Both the position numbers and the translations under genes were made by a program. The notes under the pieces were generated by a model that saw only the letters and a program-made list of their open reading frames with translations, had not been told where the DNA came from and ran no database searches. DNA of 58,661 bases from Aquipuribacter sp. SD81 (GTDB lineage Bacteria > Actinomycetota > Actinomycetes > Actinomycetales > JBBAYJ01): positions 24,815-83,475 of the forward strand of contig NZ_JBBAYJ010000021.1 in NCBI RefSeq assembly GCF_037153975.1, in the 5' to 3' direction. Positions 47,866 through 56,203 of the stretch are shown one piece after another. Positions within the stretch are counted from its first letter, which is position 1; each line of letters starts with the position of its first letter.

Positions 47866-49356
47866 CTAGGAGGCGGCGCGCACCTCGTCGGGCTCTGGGT
47901 CGTGGGCCACCAGGTCCTCGCCGAACGCCAGCGGCGAGAGCGGGCCGGTGACGGCGGCCGGGACGGGCGCGAGCGGACCGAGCCGGCCGGAGACCTCGAG
48001 GTGCTCGGCGCTCGCCGGTCGCTGGAAGTGGAAGCCCTGCCCCCGGTGGCAGCCGAGGCCCCGCAGGACCGAGGCCTGCCGGGCCGTCTCCACGCCCTCG
48101 CCCACCACGTCGAGGCCGAGGCCGCGCGCGAGCCGCACCACGGACTCCACGAGCAGGCCGTCCCGCCGGTCGACGCCGAGGCCGCGGACGAAGCTCTGGT
48201 CCACCTTGAGCCGCGTGACGGGGAAGCGCCGCAGGTAGGTGAGCGTGGAGTAGGCCGTGCCGAAGTCGTCGAGGGCGAGGCCGACCCCCAGGTCGCGGAC
48301 GGCCTGCAGCTGGGCGACCGTGCCCGCGTCCCCGGAGGCGACGAGGACGGTCTCGGTGAGCTCGAGGGTGAGGGCGTGCGCCGGCAGCCCGCTGCTCTCC
48401 AGGGCCGTCTCGACGAGCTCCACGAGCGAGCCGGTCTCCAGGTGGCGGCCGGACACGTTGACCGACAGCTCGAGGTCGGCGGTGTCCGGTCGGGTGCGGC
48501 GCCAGTGCTGCACCTGGTGGCAGGCCTCCTCCAGCACGAGGGCGTCGACGGCGAGGACGAGGTGCTCCTGCTCGGCCTCGGGCAGGAACTCCCCGGGCTG
48601 CAGCAGCCCGAGGGTCGGGTGCTCCCAGCGCACGAGGGCCTCCACACCCGTCGTGCGCCCGTCGGCCAGCGTCACGATCGGCTGGTAGAACGGCACGATC
48701 TCGCCGGCCGCGAGACCGCCCGCGACGTCGAGCGGTTCGGTCGCGGCCCGGGGCCCCGACCCGGCGGCGGAGCCGGGACCGTGGGGTGCGCGCTGGGTGG
48801 GCACGTCCGTCGCCACGGCCGGCGACGTCGCGGCGAGGAGGGCGCGGGCGCCCCCGAGGTCCTCGGCGAGGGTGAGGGCGAGGTGCGACTCCGCGAGCAG
48901 CGCGAGCTCCCGCAGCAGCTCGCGCTGGCTCGCGTCCAGGTGGCGGGGCGAGGTGTCGAAGACGCAGAAGGCACCGAGCGGGAGGCCGTCGGCGGCGTGC
49001 AGCGGGACGCCGTGGTACGAACGCAGCCCCTCCGCGACGAGGTCGCCGTCGCGGAAGCGCGAGTCGCCCGCGAGGTCCGGGACCGACAGCGCCGCGTCCG
49101 CCGCGACGGCCCAGGCGCACATCGTCTGCACCCGTGGCCGCGTGGCGCCGCGGCGCTCGCCGCGGGCCGCGACGACGTGCGTCTCCGTCTCGTCGACGAG
49201 CGTGACGGTCGCGACGGGGACGCCGAGCAGCCGCGCCCCCATCGTCGTGAGCGTCCGCAGGACCGGGTCGTCCCCGCAGCGCTCGGCGACGGCGCGCTGC
49301 GCCTGCACCGCCAGCAGCCGCCGCGCCTCCTCGGGGTGCACCGGGACGCGACTCAC
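47866..49356 (-). CDS. GAF-EAL protein (probable c-di-GMP phosphodiesterase)
   Basis: A 496-residue cytoplasmic protein. The GAF-type sensor occupies about residues 20-165 (LGVPVATVTLVDETETHVVAARG, CAWAVAADAALSVPDLAGDSRF, SYHGVPLHAADGLPLGAFCVFD). The EAL domain spans about 225-470. Its catalytic residues look intact: GVEALVRWEHP, ELSVNVSGRHL, LTLELTETV, LDDFGTAYS, LKVDQSFV and GEGVET. No GGDEF domain is attached. It should hydrolyse c-di-GMP in response to a GAF ligand. The GTG at 49356 overlaps the stop of the degenerate receiver gene (GTGA). Confidence 0.93.
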   Translation of the reverse strand: MSRVPVHPEEARRLLAVQAQRAVAERCGDDPVLRTLTTMGARLLGVPVATVTLVDETETHVVAARGERRGATRPRVQTMCAWAVAADAALSVPDLAGDSRFRDGDLVAEGLRSYHGVPLHAADGLPLGAFCVFDTSPRHLDASQRELLRELALLAESHLALTLAEDLGGARALLAATSPAVATDVPTQRAPHGPGSAAGSGPRAATEPLDVAGGLAAGEIVPFYQPIVTLADGRTTGVEALVRWEHPTLGLLQPGEFLPEAEQEHLVLAVDALVLEEACHQVQHWRRTRPDTADLELSVNVSGRHLETGSLVELVETALESSGLPAHALTLELTETVLVASGDAGTVAQLQAVRDLGVGLALDDFGTAYSTLTYLRRFPVTRLKVDQSFVRGLGVDRRDGLLVESVVRLARGLGLDVVGEGVETARQASVLRGLGCHRGQGFHFQRPASAEHLEVSGRLGPLAPVPAAVTGPLSPLAFGEDLVAHDPEPDEVRAAS

Positions 49357-49805
49357 GACGTCACCTGCGCGAGGGCGGGACGGTCGGCGCCCGGTCGGGG
49401 GGTGCCGGGGGACGGGGTGAGCCCGACGGTTCGCAGGTGACGCAGCAGGCTCGCGCGGGTGAGGCGTCGCCGGGGCAGGGCCGAGTCGACCGCGGGGTCG
49501 GGTGCGTCGAGCTGGAGGTCGCTCACGCTCAGCAGGTGTACGCGGGCGCCGTCGGGGAGCCCGGCCCGCACGTCGTGGGCCGGGGTGCGCGCGGGGTCGA
49601 AGGCGACGACGAGCACGCCGGGGGCCTCGCGCAGCCACAGCCGCACCTGCTCGGGACGGGGGACCGCCAGGGGCAGGAGCTCGGCCGGCGCGGCGGCGAG
49701 CACGTGGTGGCGTACGTTCTCGTCGGGGTGGACCACGACGAGGACGGGCCCGCCCGGTGGCTCCGGGGTCGGCTCGAGCTCGAGCACTCGGGGGGCGCTG
49801 TCCAC
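49353..49805 (-). CDS. Degenerate receiver-like small protein
   Basis: A 150-residue protein I do not recognise by family. Its alternating pattern resembles a response-regulator receiver: GPVLVVVHPDENVRHHVLAAA (beta1), GVLVVAFDPARTP (beta3 with one Asp), ARVHLLSVSDL (beta4), then ALPRRRLTRASLLRHLRTVGL, which resembles alpha5. The acidic pair after beta1 is replaced by HPDE, and the invariant Lys of beta5 is missing. It is followed, in a GTGA overlap, by the GAF-EAL gene, and so may deliver protein-protein control instead of phospho-signalling. The GTG at 49805 has no clear Shine-Dalgarno. Confidence 0.5.
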   Translation of the reverse strand: MDSAPRVLELEPTPEPPGGPVLVVVHPDENVRHHVLAAAPAELLPLAVPRPEQVRLWLREAPGVLVVAFDPARTPAHDVRAGLPDGARVHLLSVSDLQLDAPDPAVDSALPRRRLTRASLLRHLRTVGLTPSPGTPRPGADRPALAQVTS

Positions 49806-49880
49806 GCCAGGAGGGTCCCGCGGCCACCTGTGGCGAACCTGAGGCGGGCGGCCGCGGTCCGCGCCAGGTCGGACGGCCCG

Positions 49881-50546
49881 TCAGCCGAGCCGGTAGCCGA
49901 CCCCGCGGACCGTCCGCAGGACGGGCTCCGGGAAGGGCCGGTCGAGCTTCGCGCGGACGGCGGACACGAGGACGTCCAGCGCGTTGGGCGTCACGTCGGC
50001 GGCGAAGTCCCAGAGGTGGGCGGCGATCGTGTCGCGGTGCACGATGCGCCCCCCGTGGCGGGCGAGCAGCTCCACCAGCGCGTACTCGCGGCCCACCAGC
50101 GGCACCGGCACCCCCGCTCGGGACACCGCGCGCGTGGCCGGGTCGACGACGACCTCACCCACCTCCAGCCGCAGCAGGACCTCGCGCTCGCCGCGACGGG
50201 CCACCGCCCGCAGCCGGGCGCCGAGCTCGGCGAGGTGGAAGGGCTTCGCGAGGTAGTCGTCCGCGCCGCTGTCGAGGCCGCGGACGCGGTCGGCGACGTC
50301 CGAGCGCCCCGTCAGCATGACGACGGGGGTGGCGTCGCCGGCCTCGCGCAGCCGGGCGCACACGGTGAAGCCGTCCACGCCCGGCAGGTCGACGTCGAGG
50401 ACGACCGCGTCGTACGTCTGCTCCGTCGCCAGCCACAGCGCGTCCTCGCCGTCCTGCAGCAGGTCGACGACGTGCCCCTCGCCCTGCAGCTGCTCCAGCA
50501 GCAGCGGGCCCAGGTCCGGGTCGTCCTCGACCAGCAGCAGCCTCAT
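49881..50546 (-). CDS. OmpR/PhoB-family response regulator
   Basis: A 221-residue two-domain regulator. The receiver starts MRLLLVEDDPDLGPLLLEQL. The phospho-acceptor is in AVVLDVDLPGVDGF, the Thr in VVMLTGRSD, and the Lys in YLAKPFHLAELGARL. The C-terminal winged helix ends ALDVLVSAVRAKLDRPFPEPVLRTVRGVGYRL. The ATG at 50546 overlaps the kinase stop (ATGA), so the cognate kinase is almost certainly the gene upstream. Targets are unknown. Confidence 0.95.
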   Translation of the reverse strand: MRLLLVEDDPDLGPLLLEQLQGEGHVVDLLQDGEDALWLATEQTYDAVVLDVDLPGVDGFTVCARLREAGDATPVVMLTGRSDVADRVRGLDSGADDYLAKPFHLAELGARLRAVARRGEREVLLRLEVGEVVVDPATRAVSRAGVPVPLVGREYALVELLARHGGRIVHRDTIAAHLWDFAADVTPNALDVLVSAVRAKLDRPFPEPVLRTVRGVGYRLG

Positions 50547-52807
50547 GGCGCGAGCAGCTCCCGGACGGCCGCGAGCAGGGCGCGCGGGCGGAACGGCTTG
50601 GCGAGGAACGGCCCGTCGACCTCCTCGCCACGACCGGACACGAGCAGCACGGGCAGGTCCGGTCGCTCCCGCGCCAGCCGCGCACGCAGCGTCCGGCCGT
50701 CCGTCCCGGGCATGTGGACGTCGCTGACGACGAGGTCCAGGGAGGGGCCCATCGCCCGGGCGAGCAGCAGCGCCTTGTCGCCGTCGGCCGCCTCGAGCAC
50801 CGTGTGCCCGGCCGCCCGCAGGGTCGCGGCGACCACGTCGAGCACGTCGGGGTCGTCGTCCACGACGAGTGTGGTCGGGCCCGGGCCCGCCGGTGCCGGG
50901 GGCGCGTCCTGGTCCGGACCGGCGTCGGGGCTGCTGCCGCGCGTCCCCCCCGGGTCGGCGCCGCCGTCGGGCGCCAGCGGCAGCAGCAGCGTGAACGTCG
51001 TCCCGACGCCCTCGCGGCTGCTGACCCGGAGGTCGCCGCCGCTCTGCCGCGCGATGCCGAAGGCGGTCGACAGGCCGAGGCCGTGCCCGCCCCGGCCGTG
51101 CCGGGTCGTGAAGAACGGCTCGAAGCAGCGGCGCAGCACCGGCTCGCTCATGCCGACGCCGTCGTCGGACACCGACACCGCCGCGTAGCGCGTCGCCCGC
51201 AGCTCGTGGCCGCGGGCGAGCGCGAGGGACGCGGCGTCGGCGTCCCCGCCGGGGGCCTCGTGCCCGGTGACGACCACCGTGCCGCCGTCGGGGAGCGCGT
51301 CGCGGGCGTTGAGCACGAGGTTGAGGACCACCTGCTGCACCTGGGCGTGGTCGGCCCGCACCGGCAGCACCGGCAGGACCCCCAGCTCCAGCCGCACCGT
51401 GCCCGGCAGCAGCCGACGGCACATGTCGGCGAGGTCGTGCACGGCCGCACCGAGGTCGAACGTCGTCGGCTCGAGCTCCTGCTGCCGGGAGAAGGCGAGC
51501 AGCCGGTCGACGAGGTCGCGGGCCCGGGCGACCGCCCGGTGGATGCCGGCGAGGTGACGGGCCGGCGAGCCCGTCGCCGGCACGTGCGGCTCGAGGAGGT
51601 CGGCGTACCCGCCCACCGCGGCCAGCACGTTGTTGACGTCGTGCGCGATGCCTCCGGCCACGGCCCCCACCGCCTCGAGCCGCTCGGACTCCACCAGCCG
51701 CGCCTGCAGCTCCCGCACCGGGGACAGGTCGCGGACGATGAAGGAGACGGTCGAGCCGTCGTTGAGCACCGTGGCGCTCGCGAGGACGGGCACCGCGCGG
51801 CCGTCGAACCGACGGAGCTCGCCGTCGACCTCGATCGAGCGACGACCCGCCTCGACCGCCGCCCCGAGCCCCGCGGCCCAGCCCTCGGGGTCGACGACGA
51901 GGTCGCCCGTGTCGCTGGCGAGCACCTGCTCGACGCTGCCGCCGAGGAGCGCGGCGAAGGCGTCGTTGCACTCCAGGACGCGGTGGGTGGTGCCGGAGGC
52001 GACGCACTGGCCGAGCGTGGTCCCGGCGAAGATGTCGCGGTAGAGCGCCCGGCTCGCGGCGAGCTCGCGCTCGGCCGTCTTCTGCTCGCTGATGTCGGTG
52101 TGGATGGCCGCGACGCCGAGCAGGTCCCCGCTCGCCTGGTAGACCGGGAAGCGCGTCGACAGGTACGTCCGCTCGAGGCCGTCGACCGGGACCACCTCCT
52201 CGGTGGTCCGGCTGCGACGGGTGCGCGCGACCTCGGCCGTCGTCTCGCGCGAGGCGGTGGCGACGGAGGGTGCGTAGACCTCGCCGACGTCCCGTCCGAC
52301 CATCTCGGCGGGGTCGCTCGCGGCCTGCCGGGCGGCGGCGGCGTTGACGTACAGGAAGCGGCCGTCGGCGTCCTTGACGGTGACACCCACCGGGGCGCGG
52401 TTGACGAGCTGGGTGAGGACGGCGAGGTCGGCGATGTCGCTGAGGCTGTGGCGCCGCTCGGCGGTGACGTCGGAGAACAGCACCGTGATGCCCGCCCGGC
52501 ACGGCAGGACCTGCGAGCGGAACCAGCGGTCCCACGGCTCGTAGAGGTTGTCGACGGTCTCGGGCACACCGGTGGCGAGGACCCGCCGGTAGGCCAGCTC
52601 GAAGGCCGAGCCGGCGTCGTCGGGGAACTCGCGCCGGTAGTCGCGCCCGACGAGCGAGGCCGCGCTCCGGCCGAGCAGCCCGGCCGCGGCCGGGTTGACG
52701 TACCGGTACCGCCAGTCGCGGTCGATGACGACGAGCCCGAGCGCGAGGTCGTCCCACGCCCTGACCAGCTCCGTCGCGTCGCCCCCGGTCGTGCGGGAGT
52801 CGCTCAT
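50543..52807 (-). CDS. PAS-domain hybrid sensor histidine kinase
   Basis: A 754-residue soluble-type kinase with no obvious membrane helix. Three PAS domains are visible at about residues 12-120 (DLALGLVVIDRDWRYRYVNPAAAGLLG), 130-250 (RAPVGVTVKDADGRFLYVNAAAA) and 260-370. The HisKA helix carries the phospho-accepting His in GGIAHDVNNVLAAVGG near residue 389. HATPase motifs follow: VLNLVLNARDAL (N box), VSDDGVGMSE (G1), GHGLGLSTAFGI (G2). A C-terminal receiver has Asp in LVVSDVHMPGTDG near residue 694 and Lys in FLAKPFRP. The ATG at 52807 has AAGGAGGGG upstream. It heads the minus-strand signalling operon. Confidence 0.94.
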   Translation of the reverse strand: MSDSRTTGGDATELVRAWDDLALGLVVIDRDWRYRYVNPAAAGLLGRSAASLVGRDYRREFPDDAGSAFELAYRRVLATGVPETVDNLYEPWDRWFRSQVLPCRAGITVLFSDVTAERRHSLSDIADLAVLTQLVNRAPVGVTVKDADGRFLYVNAAAARQAASDPAEMVGRDVGEVYAPSVATASRETTAEVARTRRSRTTEEVVPVDGLERTYLSTRFPVYQASGDLLGVAAIHTDISEQKTAERELAASRALYRDIFAGTTLGQCVASGTTHRVLECNDAFAALLGGSVEQVLASDTGDLVVDPEGWAAGLGAAVEAGRRSIEVDGELRRFDGRAVPVLASATVLNDGSTVSFIVRDLSPVRELQARLVESERLEAVGAVAGGIAHDVNNVLAAVGGYADLLEPHVPATGSPARHLAGIHRAVARARDLVDRLLAFSRQQELEPTTFDLGAAVHDLADMCRRLLPGTVRLELGVLPVLPVRADHAQVQQVVLNLVLNARDALPDGGTVVVTGHEAPGGDADAASLALARGHELRATRYAAVSVSDDGVGMSEPVLRRCFEPFFTTRHGRGGHGLGLSTAFGIARQSGGDLRVSSREGVGTTFTLLLPLAPDGGADPGGTRGSSPDAGPDQDAPPAPAGPGPTTLVVDDDPDVLDVVAATLRAAGHTVLEAADGDKALLLARAMGPSLDLVVSDVHMPGTDGRTLRARLARERPDLPVLLVSGRGEEVDGPFLAKPFRPRALLAAVRELLAP

Positions 52808-52825
52808 CGTGCGCCCCTCCTTGCC

Positions 52826-52844
52826 CGTCACCTCCCCGGTGACG
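52826..52844. promoter_or_regulatory. Inverted repeat just upstream of the hybrid kinase gene
   Basis: CGTCACC, a TCCCC spacer, then GGTGACG make perfect 7-bp arms. It sits about 20 nt before the kinase ATG, next to its Shine-Dalgarno, and could be an operator of the operon's own response regulator or a leader hairpin. Confidence 0.4.
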
Positions 52845-52903
52845 ACCGCCCCCAGCGGATGATGGCGCATGACCGGCGGATCGCGGCAGTCCCCGCAGGA
52901 CGG

Positions 52904-52909
52904 CAGGAT
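52904..52909 (+). promoter_or_regulatory. Possible leaderless -10 of the TspO-like gene
   Basis: CAGGAT, an 8-nt spacer, then the ATG at 52918. This is one of the weaker matches. Confidence 0.35.
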
Positions 52910-52917
52910 GGGCGGCC

Positions 52918-53784
52918 ATGACCAGTCGCGACGTCGCGCCGCCGTCCGGCCCGCCGGGGCAGCCCGGGACGGGCACGGACCCGACCACGGGTGGTCCCGC
53001 CACCCGGTACGGACGGTGGGACGTCGCGCGGGCGGTCGCGGTGGCCGTCACCGCGCTCGCGCAGGTCCTCGGCAGCCCGCTCGGCGCGGCGCTGCCCGGC
53101 GCCTCCGACGTCGGTGCGGTCTCCGACCGCTGGCAGACGGTCATCACCCCCGCGGGCTCGACCTTCGCCGTCTGGGGGGTGATCTTCGCCGGCTGCCTCG
53201 CCTACGCCGTCTACCAGGCGCTGCCGGCCCAGCTCGCCCGCGACGTCCACCGCCGGGCGGGCTGGCCGCTCGCGGTCGCCTTCGCCGCCAACACCGCCTT
53301 CGAGCTCGTGTTCCCGCAGGACGGCACCGCCGTGCTCGTCGGCAACGGCCTCGTCGTGCTGTCGGTCGTGGCGGCGGGGGTCGCCGTCGCGCGGCTGCAG
53401 GTCCCGCCCACGTACGGCGTGGCGCGCGTGCTGCCCGGTGTCGTGGCGCCGCTGCTGCTCGGCTGGGTGACGTTCGCGACGGTCGCCAACGTCGCCCTGT
53501 CCGGGGTGCTGCTCGGGGCACCGGACTCCGGCGGCCTGGCGCGCGCCGCCGGGATCGTCGCGCTCGTCGCCGCGGCCGCCGTGGTGCTCGACGTCGGGCT
53601 GCGGCTGCGCGGCGGCACGACGGCCTTCGTGCTGCCCGCCGCGTGGGGCGCCTACGGCGTCACGCTCGCGGACCCGCCGTTCGCGGTGGCGGTCGCGGCG
53701 TGGGTCGCGCTGGCGGTCATGCTCCTCGCGGTGCCGGTGCAGCTGTACCGCACGCGCGACGTCGGTCGCGTGCTGCTGTCCTGA
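52918..53784 (+). CDS. TspO/tryptophan-rich sensory protein-like membrane protein
   Basis: A 288-residue protein with about seven hydrophobic helices after a Pro/Gly-rich 35-residue N-terminus. The region ITPAGSTFAVWGVIFAGCLAYAVYQAL, followed by RAGWPLAVAFAANTAFELVFPQ, resembles the tryptophan-rich sensory (TspO/MBR) proteins of actinobacteria, which bind porphyrins or other hydrophobic ligands. The match rests on this segment only, so the call is moderate. The ATG at 52918 is used. It is divergent from the kinase operon and ends convergent with the beta-propeller gene, 37 bp away, with nothing notable between. Confidence 0.55.
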   Translation: MTSRDVAPPSGPPGQPGTGTDPTTGGPATRYGRWDVARAVAVAVTALAQVLGSPLGAALPGASDVGAVSDRWQTVITPAGSTFAVWGVIFAGCLAYAVYQALPAQLARDVHRRAGWPLAVAFAANTAFELVFPQDGTAVLVGNGLVVLSVVAAGVAVARLQVPPTYGVARVLPGVVAPLLLGWVTFATVANVALSGVLLGAPDSGGLARAAGIVALVAAAAVVLDVGLRLRGGTTAFVLPAAWGAYGVTLADPPFAVAVAAWVALAVMLLAVPVQLYRTRDVGRVLLS

Positions 53785-53821
53785 CCCCGACCGACCGGAG
53801 GGGCCGGCGCGCCCGTGCGCC

Positions 53822-56014
53822 TCAGCCGAGGTCGACGTCGGTGACGGGCTCGAGGGTGCGGGCGTCGAGGACGGTGAGGCCCCGGGTGGCTCCGCCGTCC
53901 CCGTCGCCGTCCCAGCGCTCGACGGTCACGAGGACCTGGTCCCCGGCCGCGGCGAGCGCCGAGAGGTACCCCGCGCGCTCGCCGTCCCAGCGGCCCGACT
54001 CCGTCAGCCCGCCGGCCGGGTCCACGGCGACGGCCACGAGGCCCGAGGAGCCGTCGCCCCCGGCCCAGGTGTCGAGCGGGACCACCGCCGTCCGCAGGTC
54101 GGGCAGGTAGGCGAAGCGGCGGCTGTCCTGCTCGACCGGGCTGGCGCTGTCGGGCCAGACGAGGCGGTCGACGTCGGTCGGGGCGGCGAGGTCGCGCAGG
54201 TCGTAGGTCTCGACCTTCGCCCCGGACAGGACGCCCTCCTGGTCGCCCTCCTGTCCCACCCCCAGGAGCAGGCCGTCGCCGACGGGGTGCAGGTAGCCGG
54301 AGTAGCCGGTCACCTTCAGCTCGCCGAGCACCCGCGGCCGCGCGGGGTCTGCGAGGTCGACGGTGTAGAGCGGGTCCGTCTGCTCGAAGGTGACGACGAC
54401 GGCGAGGTCGTCGAACCAGCGCAGCGACCGGATCTGCTCCCCGGGCCCGAGCCCGTCGACCCGACCGGTCTCGACGAGGCCGTCGCCGGTCTCGGTGAGC
54501 ACGACCACGCTCGACGTCGTGCGCGGCGGCGCCGGCGCGCCCGAGGGCCCGGGCGGCGCCTCGTCGGGGCCCGGCGCCTCCAGCGTCGTGCCCACGCGCA
54601 GGGTGCCGTCGTGGGCGTCCATCGCCCACTGCCCGAGCAGCCACCCCTCGACCTGCCCGGAGCCGAGGTAGGCGGTGTCGCGGGGGTCGCTCGTGTCGAA
54701 GCCGTGCAGCTGGGTGCGGACGGGCTCGGTGCGGCCCGGACCGCCCGCCCACGGCCACCCCCACAGCCATCCGCCGCGGGTCGTGGCGACGTACAGCCGG
54801 TCCGCGGTCGCGTGCACGTAGGACCCGTCGGCGCTCACGGCGGTGGTGTCGAGCAGCACGGAGCCCGCCCCGGCGGCCGGGTCGAGCGTGAGGACGCCGA
54901 TCGTCCCGAGGCCGGCGGGGCCGTCGACGGGGTGGGCGACGTCCTCGCACGCGACGGGTCGGCGCGCCGTCACCGCGCCCGCGTCGTCGCGCTCGACGAG
55001 GTCGGGCAGCCACGCCGCGAGGTCGGCCTCCTCGACGACGGCCCGGTTGCGCGCCTCGGCCTCGGCGAGGGCCTCGTCGCTCGGGGAGCCGTCGCGGCGC
55101 GGGGTGCGCACGTCCTCCGGCGCACCGGGCTCCTGCATGACCTGCCACGGGTCGGTGAACCGCAGCGCGGGGGCGGTCGTCGTCACGAGCCGGGTCGTGC
55201 CCTCGGAGGCCCGGGCGGCGACGTAGGACCCCTCGACCTCGACGACGTCCACGACGCGGGGGTCGGCCGGGTCCGACACGTCGACCGTGGTCGCCGTCGT
55301 GGTCGGGGTGGAGGCCGGCCACCAGACGGCGTCGGCCACCCGGCCCGGCCCGGCCGCACCCGGCCCGTCCGCCGCGTCGCCCTGGTCCTCCTCCTCCGGC
55401 AGCGACGCCGAGCCGAGCACGACGACCCGGTCGCCGACGAGCAGCAGGTCGCTGAACCACGCCGTCGGCTCCGGTGCGGGCAGCGACAGCCCCGCCGGGT
55501 CGTCCGCCCCGGCGGCCGCCGGCCCCGCACCGGCCGAGTCGTCCGGTGCGAGCCGGACCCGACCGGCCACCTCACCGCGGTCGGTGTCGACCACGACCAG
55601 GTCCTCACCCGCGAGCGCCACCGCCCAGCGGCCGTCCGGGCCCGTCACCTTCAGCGGGCTGGGCTCGTCGACCCCGGCCTCCTGCACGTTCGTGCCGGTC
55701 GAGGACGAGCCGACCGCCTCCCCGGTCCGGGCGGCGCCGGCGTCCGCCGCCGTGTCCGCGCCCGCCATGGTCTCCGCCGCCTCCGCCACCGCGACCGGGC
55801 CGCCCTCCCCGAGCCCGTAGGGCCCCACCTGCTCCGCGGCGGCGTCCCGGTACCAGCCGAGGAGTTCCTCGCACGAGCCGAAGGGCTCGAGGGTCGCGGC
55901 GGCCGCGCCGGGCGCGGCGGCGAGGTCGGCGGCGACGACGCCGCCGGTCACGACGAGGGCACCGGCGGCCACGACGGCGGCGGTGCGGGTACGGGTCCTG
56001 CGGCGTGCGTCCAC
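53822..56014 (-). CDS. Secreted beta-propeller domain protein
   Basis: A 730-residue exported protein. The Sec signal begins VDARRRTRTRTAAVVAAGALVVTGGVVAADLAAAPGAAAA, with a likely cleavage after AAA. Residues from about 105 match the actinobacterial/archaeal Beta_propel family: TNVQEAGVDEPSPLKVTGPDGRW, VDVSDPADPRVVDVVEVEGSYVAARAS, TQLHGFDTSDPRDTAYLGSGQVEGWLLGQWAMDAHDGTLRVGTT and LYTVDLADPARPRVLGELKVTGYSGYLHPVGDGLLLGVGQ. The repeated D-x-SDPxxPR blades support a propeller. The function is unknown. The GTG at 56014 has GGGAGGT 5 nt upstream. Confidence 0.87.
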   Translation of the reverse strand: MDARRRTRTRTAAVVAAGALVVTGGVVAADLAAAPGAAAATLEPFGSCEELLGWYRDAAAEQVGPYGLGEGGPVAVAEAAETMAGADTAADAGAARTGEAVGSSSTGTNVQEAGVDEPSPLKVTGPDGRWAVALAGEDLVVVDTDRGEVAGRVRLAPDDSAGAGPAAAGADDPAGLSLPAPEPTAWFSDLLLVGDRVVVLGSASLPEEEDQGDAADGPGAAGPGRVADAVWWPASTPTTTATTVDVSDPADPRVVDVVEVEGSYVAARASEGTTRLVTTTAPALRFTDPWQVMQEPGAPEDVRTPRRDGSPSDEALAEAEARNRAVVEEADLAAWLPDLVERDDAGAVTARRPVACEDVAHPVDGPAGLGTIGVLTLDPAAGAGSVLLDTTAVSADGSYVHATADRLYVATTRGGWLWGWPWAGGPGRTEPVRTQLHGFDTSDPRDTAYLGSGQVEGWLLGQWAMDAHDGTLRVGTTLEAPGPDEAPPGPSGAPAPPRTTSSVVVLTETGDGLVETGRVDGLGPGEQIRSLRWFDDLAVVVTFEQTDPLYTVDLADPARPRVLGELKVTGYSGYLHPVGDGLLLGVGQEGDQEGVLSGAKVETYDLRDLAAPTDVDRLVWPDSASPVEQDSRRFAYLPDLRTAVVPLDTWAGGDGSSGLVAVAVDPAGGLTESGRWDGERAGYLSALAAAGDQVLVTVERWDGDGDGGATRGLTVLDARTLEPVTDVDLG

Positions 56015-56126
56015 GGTGACCTCCCGGTGCGTGCCCCGGGGCGTGCCCGGGTGCTGGTTCCGCGGATGGGACGCGCCGGGGGCGCGCCCGGTTCCACGAC
56101 CGGCCCGCGGGCGCCCCCGACCTCAC

Positions 56127-56158
56127 CCGAACGAGCGGTCGGTCCGTGGTCGGTCCGG
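56127..56158. promoter_or_regulatory. Candidate operator upstream of icmA
   Basis: CCGAACGAGCGGTCGG (56127-56142) is an imperfect 16-bp palindrome, with six of eight positions pairing, of the CCGAxCG...CGxTCGG type bound by TetR-family lipid regulators. It overlaps two 11-bp direct repeats, GGTCGGTCCGT and GGTCGGTCCGG (56137-56158). The site lies immediately before the -10 at 56163, where a repressor would block transcription. The regulator is not identified. Confidence 0.45.
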
Positions 56159-56162
56159 GTCG

Positions 56163-56168
56163 TAGGCT
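56163..56168 (+). promoter_or_regulatory. -10 element of icmA
   Basis: TAGGCT lies 35 nt before the ATG, leaving a short leader of about 29 nt with the Shine-Dalgarno CAGGAGGC. This gene is leadered, unlike many neighbours. Confidence 0.5.
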
Positions 56169-56203
56169 GGCGGGCACGACACCGACGTCGGCAGGAGGCA
56201 GCG

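Noticed and set aside
49881-53147. A 1088-codon frame that joins the response regulator to upstream sequence
   Set aside because: Only the last 221 codons are a real protein; the rest overlaps the kinase gene in another frame. The regulator has its own ATG in an ATGA overlap.
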